DNA of 8,812 bases. It comes from an uncultured Acidobacteriota bacterium (GTDB lineage: Bacteria; Acidobacteriota; Blastocatellia; RBC074). The stretch covers positions 1-8,812 of the forward strand of contig CALBSU010000005.1 in assembly GCA_937967285.1 (NCBI GenBank). The letters run 5' to 3'. Below the pieces are notes generated by a model that saw only the letters and a program-made list of their open reading frames with translations, had not been told where the DNA came from and made no database searches. Below are positions 1 through 8,812 of this stretch, piece after piece; the stretch's first letter is position 1, and the number at the start of each line of letters is the position of its first letter. The position numbers and the translations under genes were made by a program.

Positions 1-9
1 AACTCTGTC

Positions 10-27
10 GCCCGCTCCGCGGGCTTT
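10..27 (+). terminator. Possible intrinsic terminator of a gene left of the window
   Basis: A GC-only hairpin is visible: GCCCGC (10-15), loop TCC, GCGGGC (19-24), followed by TTT. The stem has six perfect G-C pairs. The orientation suits a plus-strand gene ending just left of the window. The T tract is only three bases, so termination is not certain, and a chance GC palindrome is possible. Confidence 0.35.
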
Positions 28-55
28 GGCCAGCCAACGGGGGCTGAGCAGTTAC

Positions 56-2484
<2,429 letters not shown>

Positions 2485-2622
2485 GCATGCCTCCTCGGAT
2501 CATCGGATGCCCCGATTCAGGCCGTCGCCATCCCGCACCCGGGCGGCGCCGGCAGAATCCGGTCCCGGAATCCGCGTCGATTCGTCAATATTCAATTTCA
2601 GCTTGATTCAGGTGAGTAGATA

Positions 2623-2946
2623 TCAGGACATCGCCGGATCAGGAACCTGACAGGCGATACGCTGCGCATCTTCGATGGCTTCGAGCATCTCGAGCATCGA
2701 TCCGTCATTCCCGCAGCCGGCTTCGCCGTTCCGGTCCCATCCGTCGCGATAATCCAGAACACAGACCAGACAGCCCGAATTGCAGCATCCCGGAACCTCC
2801 GTCCGGACCGCTGCCTCTCCGCGTTGCGGCTCTTCAATGCAATCCAGTACGCAGACGGCGCACCCGCTGCCGCAGCAGACAGGTTGTTCGTCAGCCCTGG
2901 TTGCACGATCTGTCAGTTCCATGTCCCGCATAACATATCGATACAT
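2623..2946 (-). CDS. Small Cys-rich protein with two oxidoreductase-like motifs
   Basis: This 107-residue protein has no signal peptide or membrane segment. It carries two copies of a C-C-x-S-G-C-x2-C-V-L-D motif: C24/C25/C29/C32, followed by C36, and C54/C55/C59/C62, followed by Y66. The motif matches my memory of the oxidoreductase-like domain (PF09791, as in human OXLD1), normally one copy per protein. Function is unknown, and metal binding or redox activity is only suggested by the cysteines. The tail (about 70-107) is acidic and unremarkable apart from C78 and C99. The ATG at 2946 is preferred over internal Met6 and Met9 because GAGAAGGA (2951-2958) lies four bases upstream. A near-consensus promoter sits just ahead and the OPT gene follows on the same strand. 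Overlapping minus-frame readings lack any motif. Confidence 0.8.
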   Translation of the reverse strand: MYRYVMRDMELTDRATRADEQPVCCGSGCAVCVLDCIEEPQRGEAAVRTEVPGCCNSGCLVCVLDYRDGWDRNGEAGCGNDGSMLEMLEAIEDAQRIACQVPDPAMS

Positions 2947-2978
2947 CGATTCCTTCTCATGCGATGTAACTGTAACGC

Positions 2979-3008
2979 AATATAAGAGATAGCTTTGCCG
3001 GCTGTCAA
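2979..3008 (-). promoter_or_regulatory. Strong sigma70-type promoter for the Cys-rich/OPT pair
   Basis: On the minus strand a perfect -35 TTGACA (3003-3008) is followed after 18 bp by TATATT (2979-2984, five of six to consensus). Transcription would start near 2972, giving a leader of about 26 nt that contains the ribosome binding site of the Cys-rich gene. It is the best promoter match in the window. Confidence 0.75.
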
Positions 3009-3018
3009 CAATTGAAAA

Positions 3019-3049
3019 AGTTTCCAGTTGCCGGTTGCCAGTTTCCAGT
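3019..3049. repeat. Short-unit repeat block AGTTTCCAGT / GGTTGCC
   Basis: AGTTTCCAGT occurs twice (3019-3028 and 3040-3049), flanking TGCCGGTTGCC. CCAGTCTT, which begins inside the second copy, recurs at 3076-3083. No inverted partner is present, unlike the other repeat blocks here, so this may be a half element or remnant. It lies just upstream of the -35 box of the divergent promoter. Confidence 0.55.
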
Positions 3050-3110
3050 CTTAATCTGAAGGGACGCGATTCGGCCAGTCTTGAAATAGATAAAGATTTG
3101 TAACTACAGT

Positions 3111-3272
3111 GGGGAAAAGAAAATTGGACAGGATTTACAGGATTTGACAGGATTTACAGGATTAAGTCTGAGGGGATTCAGGCCCGAAATCCCCTGGCAA
3201 ACGGACTTCGACTTATCTGCGAACTCATTTTAAGGTTAAATCCTGTCAAATCCTGTCCAATTTCTTCTTTCC
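3111..3272. repeat. Inverted repeat built of ACAGGATTT 9-mers
   Basis: The left arm has four ACAGGATTT-type units (3128-3136, 3137-3145, 3147-3155, and 3156-3163 without the last T). The right arm (3238-3263) is the exact reverse complement of 3121-3155 once one 9-nt unit is removed from the left arm. Purine-rich flanks outside the arms (about 3111-3120 and 3264-3272) also resemble each other. The roughly 75-bp core contains a perfect 8-bp hairpin, AGGGGATT (3171-3178) with AATCCCCT (3188-3195). There is no ORF inside. It looks like a small non-coding, possibly REP- or MITE-like element placed between divergent genes. Confidence 0.75.
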
Positions 3273-3302
3273 TCAGAGGGTTCAGCAGTAACATTTAATT
3301 CC

Positions 3303-3332
3303 TTGTCCGGCGGCGACGGACTGTTGTATTCT
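3303..3332 (+). promoter_or_regulatory. Candidate promoter for the kinase-protease operon
   Basis: TTGTCC (3303-3308) and TATTCT (3327-3332) are separated by 18 bp, each matching four of six sigma70 consensus bases. It lies downstream of the 9-mer inverted repeat and about 70 bp ahead of the kinase start codon. This is the best candidate I found here but it is a weak match. Confidence 0.35.
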
Positions 3333-3399
3333 TCCCGAACGCGCATCCCCTGCGCCTCCCTGGACATTTCATACTGGCCCGAACCGTCGGAGAGAGGCG

Positions 3400-5001
3400 A
3401 TGAGATACTGTCAGGTCTGTCAAGGCTGCTACGGTGACGGAGTCGAGTTCTGTCTCAACGATCAGTCGCCCACCCGGAATGTCCCTTCGACCCCGCTGAT
3501 TATCGAAAACAAGTACAGGCTCGAACGGATGATCGCCCGCGGAGGAATGGGAGCGGTCTATCGCGCCCGGCATCTGACGCTCGATCGCCCGGTAGCGGTC
3601 AAGATATTGCGCCCGGAATTTCTGGCGGACTCGACTATCAGGGAGAGGTTCAAGCGCGAAGCGCGCGCCGTCGCTCTGCTCAAGCACCCCAATGTGGTCT
3701 CGGTCTATGATTACGGCCTCATTCCTGGAGACAAACCAGACAGTTGCGGCGCCTTTCTGGTCATGGAGTTGATAGAGGGAGAGAGTCTGAGGCAGCGGAT
3801 GCGGGCGGGCGTTCTGCGCAATGGCGACTTGAGAATGACCGTTTCGCTCTTCTCGCAGATCTGTGCGGGCGTGGCGGCCGCGCACGCCCGTGGCGTGGTG
3901 CACAGGGACCTCAAACCGGACAACATCATGATCGAAGGGATCGAGGGAGCGTCCGAGCGCGTGCTGGTCCTCGATTTCGGAATCGCCAAAATGACCGGAG
4001 GCGATCAGAAATGGGAGGGGCTGACAGACGAGGACATGATCATCGGGACCCCGAACTACATCTCTCCCGAGCAGTGTTCCGGGGCCGTCGTCGACCACCG
4101 GTCCGACATCTACAGTCTGGGCGTGATCCTTTATGAAATGCTCAGCTCCGTCGCCCCGTTCGCGGCGCCGAACACGGCAGCGACGCTGCTTCGCCATCTG
4201 CAGGAGTCCCCGCCGCCGATCTCCCGATACCGTGACGACCTCGACGACCGGATCGAGCGCGTCGTCCGGCGAGCTCTCGAGAAGGATCCGTCCCGGCGTT
4301 TCGACTCTGCCCTCGCGATGGCAGCGGAGTTCGACAGCGCCGTCGAGTGCCTGATCGAGCGCCGGCAGGATCTGTCGGTGCAAAGATTAAATGGCGAGAC
4401 CGTCTCCGGCGCGCCATCTCAGGTTGCGGTCTCGTGGACCGGGACGGCTCAGGCGGCGGTCGTCGCTCTGGTTTTCGCAGTAGTCCTGGCGGGTGTATAT
4501 TTGATCTCCGGGCACTGGAGCGCCGGAGCGGTCGAGGGGAATTCCGAGGCCCTCACGGCGATCACACCGGACGCAAGGTATCGTTCCTCCGCCGTTCTGG
4601 AAACAGGCGCAGCGGAGCGCTCGAAACTGGAGCTGAAGGTAATCTACTCCGACTGGACGCGGACGGCGATCCGGGGCGACCTGAAACGGCATATCCGGCT
4701 CTATGACAGGAAGGTCGAGTATTTTCGTGACGGGCTTCTGCCGCGATCGACGGTCGAGACTCGCAAGCGTAGGATCTTCGCGGGGATCGATACGATCGAC
4801 CTGAAATTCAGCGATGTTCCGTCGATCAAGCTGCGGCGGAAGGGCGATGCACAGTTCGCCGATCTGACATTCAGTCGCCGCTGGAAGCTGCGTCGGGGGA
4901 AACGCCGGATCGAGGGACGGGCGCGCGGTATGATCACGCTGCGACGCGATCCCGACGGCTGGCTGATTGTCAGCGAGAAGCAGATCGGAAAACGAAATTG
5001 A
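3400..5001 (+). CDS. Membrane Ser/Thr protein kinase with Cys knuckle and NTF2-like tail
   Basis: This 533-residue Hanks-type kinase phosphorylates Ser/Thr of unidentified partners. The N-terminus carries C4-x2-C7-x10-C18-x2-D21, resembling a small zinc-ribbon knuckle. The kinase domain (about 39-315) is complete: glycine loop [10 protein letters not shown] (47-56), ATP lysine K68, alpha-C glutamate E87, catalytic HRDLKPDN (168-175, base D170), DFG 192-194 and GTPNYISPE (216-224). A single membrane helix (about 351-369) should put the kinase in the cytoplasm and the rest outside. Residues about 405-530 resemble SnoaL/NTF2-like domains: [20 protein letters not shown], then a strand-rich region ending DGWLIVSE. 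Such a fold may bind a ligand or partner. GGAGA (3389-3393) lies six bases before ATG. The protease gene starts one base after the stop, indicating an operon. The kinase call is firm; the tail fold is by resemblance. Confidence 0.95.
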   Translation: MRYCQVCQGCYGDGVEFCLNDQSPTRNVPSTPLIIENKYRLERMIARGGMGAVYRARHLTLDRPVAVKILRPEFLADSTIRERFKREARAVALLKHPNVVSVYDYGLIPGDKPDSCGAFLVMELIEGESLRQRMRAGVLRNGDLRMTVSLFSQICAGVAAAHARGVVHRDLKPDNIMIEGIEGASERVLVLDFGIAKMTGGDQKWEGLTDEDMIIGTPNYISPEQCSGAVVDHRSDIYSLGVILYEMLSSVAPFAAPNTAATLLRHLQESPPPISRYRDDLDDRIERVVRRALEKDPSRRFDSALAMAAEFDSAVECLIERRQDLSVQRLNGETVSGAPSQVAVSWTGTAQAAVVALVFAVVLAGVYLISGHWSAGAVEGNSEALTAITPDARYRSSAVLETGAAERSKLELKVIYSDWTRTAIRGDLKRHIRLYDRKVEYFRDGLLPRSTVETRKRRIFAGIDTIDLKFSDVPSIKLRRKGDAQFADLTFSRRWKLRRGKRRIEGRARGMITLRRDPDGWLIVSEKQIGKRN

Positions 5002-5002
5002 A

Positions 5003-6460
<1,458 letters not shown>

Positions 6461-6466
6461 TCCGCC

Positions 6467-7153
6467 TCACCATGGCAGCTCGATCGCCCGCGTCAGAAAC
6501 TCCAGATACGGCGCCGCCGCACGGCAATCCTTCTCCATCCTGCCGAGAAAACCGGCCGAACAGACATCGCTTTGGGAATAACCGGCCACGCCGATGAAAT
6601 CCTTCCTCTTCAGATCCTCCGCGAAGGGGTGCCCGGGATCGTAATGTTTCGGGACCTTGGCAAGAGAACTTCCGGCGATCTCGAAGCGGGAGAGAAAAGC
6701 CTTGTTCGCGCTCGCCTTCTTCCATGCGCCGGGATCGGCGAAGATCGCGTCGGTTACTTTGCGCCGCGTGACGGTGTCCGGCTGCCAGAGGCCCGCTCCC
6801 AGGAAACACTCATCGGGCGAGAGGTGAAGATAGAAGGACGGTGCGTTGTCCTTCGAACTGCCGTGCTGAAAATGGGCCGCCGCCATCGGCTTGTAGGGAT
6901 CCTTCGACTTCGAAAACCTGAGGTCGCGATAGATCCGAAGCATCGACCCGCCGACCGGTTTCGGATCCGCCACCAGCCGCGTGCTGATCTTCTCCAGGCG
7001 CGGTCTGAAGGCTGCAATGAACGCCAGAAACGGATCTCGCACCTCGGCCAGATAACGCGCCTTGTTCGCCTCGAACCATTCCCGATTGTTGTTCGCCTTC
7101 AATTCGGCCAGAAATCTGAACAGCTCAGGCGTAAATCCTATCTCTTTTGCCAT
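6467..7153 (-). CDS. DUF2461 family protein (TIGR02453)
   Basis: This 228-residue soluble protein matches the DUF2461/TIGR02453 family in length and motifs; its function is not known. Visible signatures are NNNREWF (21-27), RIYRDLRFSKSKDPYK (73-88), FYLHLSP (107-113) and HPFAEDLKRKDFI (165-177). There is no signal peptide or membrane helix. ATG 7153 is preferred over the GTG at 7159 because that GTG is part of a Shine-Dalgarno. The gene is tail-to-tail with the protease gene, with only six bases between the two stop codons and no hairpin terminator visible, so the two transcripts probably overlap at their 3' ends. It is an independent unit, with no evidence of a link to the kinase operon. Confidence 0.93.
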   Translation of the reverse strand: MAKEIGFTPELFRFLAELKANNNREWFEANKARYLAEVRDPFLAFIAAFRPRLEKISTRLVADPKPVGGSMLRIYRDLRFSKSKDPYKPMAAAHFQHGSSKDNAPSFYLHLSPDECFLGAGLWQPDTVTRRKVTDAIFADPGAWKKASANKAFLSRFEIAGSSLAKVPKHYDPGHPFAEDLKRKDFIGVAGYSQSDVCSAGFLGRMEKDCRAAAPYLEFLTRAIELPW

Positions 7154-7155
7154 GC

Positions 7156-7163
7156 TCACCTCC
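7156..7163 (-). promoter_or_regulatory. Shine-Dalgarno that decides the DUF2461 start
   Basis: GGAGGTGA on the minus strand is a full eight-base match to the complement of the 16S rRNA 3' tail. Its GGAGG core is five bases from ATG 7153. It overlaps the in-frame GTG at 7157-7159, which therefore should not be the start. Confidence 0.8.
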
Positions 7164-7234
7164 CGTTCGTCAGACTACCAGATCGTCAGCTCAGACCTGA
7201 AACGAAAGTGACTACTCAGCCCTGCTGCGAAATA

Positions 7235-7386
<152 letters not shown>

Positions 7387-7454
7387 TTTCTCTCAAGCGC
7401 TGAGCCGTTACAAGCGAAAATGGTTTTCCGGCAGAGCGCTCACCGCGCCTGCCG

Positions 7455-7463
7455 TGCTATACT
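7455..7463 (+). promoter_or_regulatory. Extended -10 promoter of rnpB
   Basis: TGCTATACT forms an extended -10 (TG at 7455-7456, hexamer TATACT at 7458-7463, five of six to consensus). The predicted start falls about seven bases downstream, at 7468-7470, exactly where the P1 helix of the RNA begins. The -35 region (about 7435-7440, AGCGCT) does not match consensus, as is common for extended -10 promoters. Confidence 0.65.
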
Positions 7464-7467
7464 CTTC

Positions 7468-7877
<410 letters not shown>

Positions 7878-7943
7878 ATTCCGCCCGAATCAGAAATTTC
7901 AACAATTTTTTCAGGACATAACACAGACAGGTATCATCAGAAA

Positions 7944-8672
<729 letters not shown>

Positions 8673-8675
8673 CCC

Positions 8676-8684
8676 GGAGTGGAG
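8676..8684 (+). promoter_or_regulatory. Tandem GGAG ribosome binding site before a TTG start
   Basis: GGAG occurs at 8676-8679 and at 8681-8684. The second copy is seven bases before TTG 8692, the ideal distance, and is the main reason for choosing that start codon. Confidence 0.6.
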
Positions 8685-8691
8685 AAAATAC

Positions 8692-8812
8692 TTGGGATTC
8701 ATCTTTCGAGCGGTAGCCATACTGATCATCTTCGCCTTCGTGGTCTATGTTTTTAAAGCGATCGCGAGGCTGTCTCATCGCGTCCGCGCGACGGTCAGGG
8801 ATGTCAATAAAC
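8692..8812 (+). CDS. Small membrane protein, start only (cut by window end)
   Basis: Forty codons are open from a TTG start to the window edge. Residues about 3-21 (FIFRAVAILIIFAFVVYVF) form one hydrophobic helix, followed by a basic stretch rich in Arg (KAIARLSHRVRATVRDVNK), so the C-terminal side would stay in the cytoplasm by the positive-inside rule. No family can be assigned. No ATG lies in frame nearby. The TTG is supported by its ribosome binding site and by the membrane helix beginning directly behind it. It lies 91 bp behind the TPR gene, on the other side of the hairpin, and could be in the same operon. Confidence 0.6.
   Translation, partial: MGFIFRAVAILIIFAFVVYVFKAIARLSHRVRATVRDVNK

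Larger units (their letters stand above)
2947..3399. other. Divergent intergenic region, 453 bp
   Basis: No coding sequence is supported here. In order it holds the leader and promoter of the minus-strand Cys-rich gene, a TTTCCAGT/TTGCC repeat block (3019-3049), a stretch of about 60 bp with nothing recognisable, an inverted repeat of 9-nt units (3111-3272), and about 125 bp carrying a possible promoter and the ribosome binding site of the kinase gene. Confidence 0.8.

Noticed and set aside
2485..2622. Possible separate promoter for the OPT gene
   Set aside because: TTGACG-like and TTGAAT-like words occur near 2586-2597 on the minus strand, but no -10 lies at a proper distance.
3111..3272. 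Inverted repeat considered as insertion-sequence ends
   Set aside because: The enclosed core is only about 75 bp and has no transposase; no target-site duplication could be recognised.
3295..4383. Minus-strand open frame of 362 residues opposite the kinase gene
   Set aside because: It mirrors the kinase coding sequence, is rich in Arg/Asp/His with no recognisable motif, and crosses the kinase promoter region.
4967..5002. TTG start adding 12 residues to the protease
   Set aside because: It lies inside the kinase gene, has no ribosome binding site and would put polar residues ahead of the membrane anchor. ATG 5003 next to the kinase stop fits better.

Overview
This looks like chromosomal DNA of a free-living, moderately GC-rich bacterium. 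The best guess is Acidobacteriota, class Blastocatellia or a relative. That guess rests on gene style: a Ser/Thr kinase with an N-terminal C-x2-C-x10-C-x2-D knuckle and an extracytoplasmic NTF2-like tail, a bacterial OPT transporter, and intergenic DNA full of short-unit inverted repeats. No single marker proves the taxonomy. I see no phage, transposase, CRISPR or tRNA.

Layout. A minus-strand pair fills 136-2946: a small Cys-rich protein with two copies of an oxidoreductase-like CCxSGCxxCVxD motif, then an OPT-family transporter. A near-consensus sigma70 promoter (2979-3008) fires into the pair. A 453-bp divergent region (2947-3399) follows, with that promoter, a lone repeat block, a 9-nt-unit inverted repeat and a possible promoter for the next gene. 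On the plus strand, a membrane Ser/Thr protein kinase and an HtrA-type protease with two PDZ domains (3400-6460) are separated by one base and are very likely cotranscribed and translationally coupled. The protease ends 6 bp from the end of a convergent DUF2461-family gene (6467-7153, minus). A 314-bp gap holds a second inverted repeat, then the RNase P RNA gene rnpB (about 7468-7877). Downstream are a membrane-anchored TPR protein (7944-8600), a 29-bp perfect hairpin directly after its stop codon, and the start of a small membrane protein cut by the window end.

Working together. The kinase/protease pair reads as an envelope signalling and quality-control module, with a cytoplasmic kinase and an outside-facing accessory domain next to an outside-facing protease. 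The Cys-rich protein and OPT transporter may share a transcript, but a functional link is inference. The most unusual material is intergenic: four repeat blocks of unrelated sequence. Three of them are inverted-repeat hairpins, and two of those are built from the same GTAGAAA heptamer and abut the stop codons of two unrelated genes in the sense orientation.
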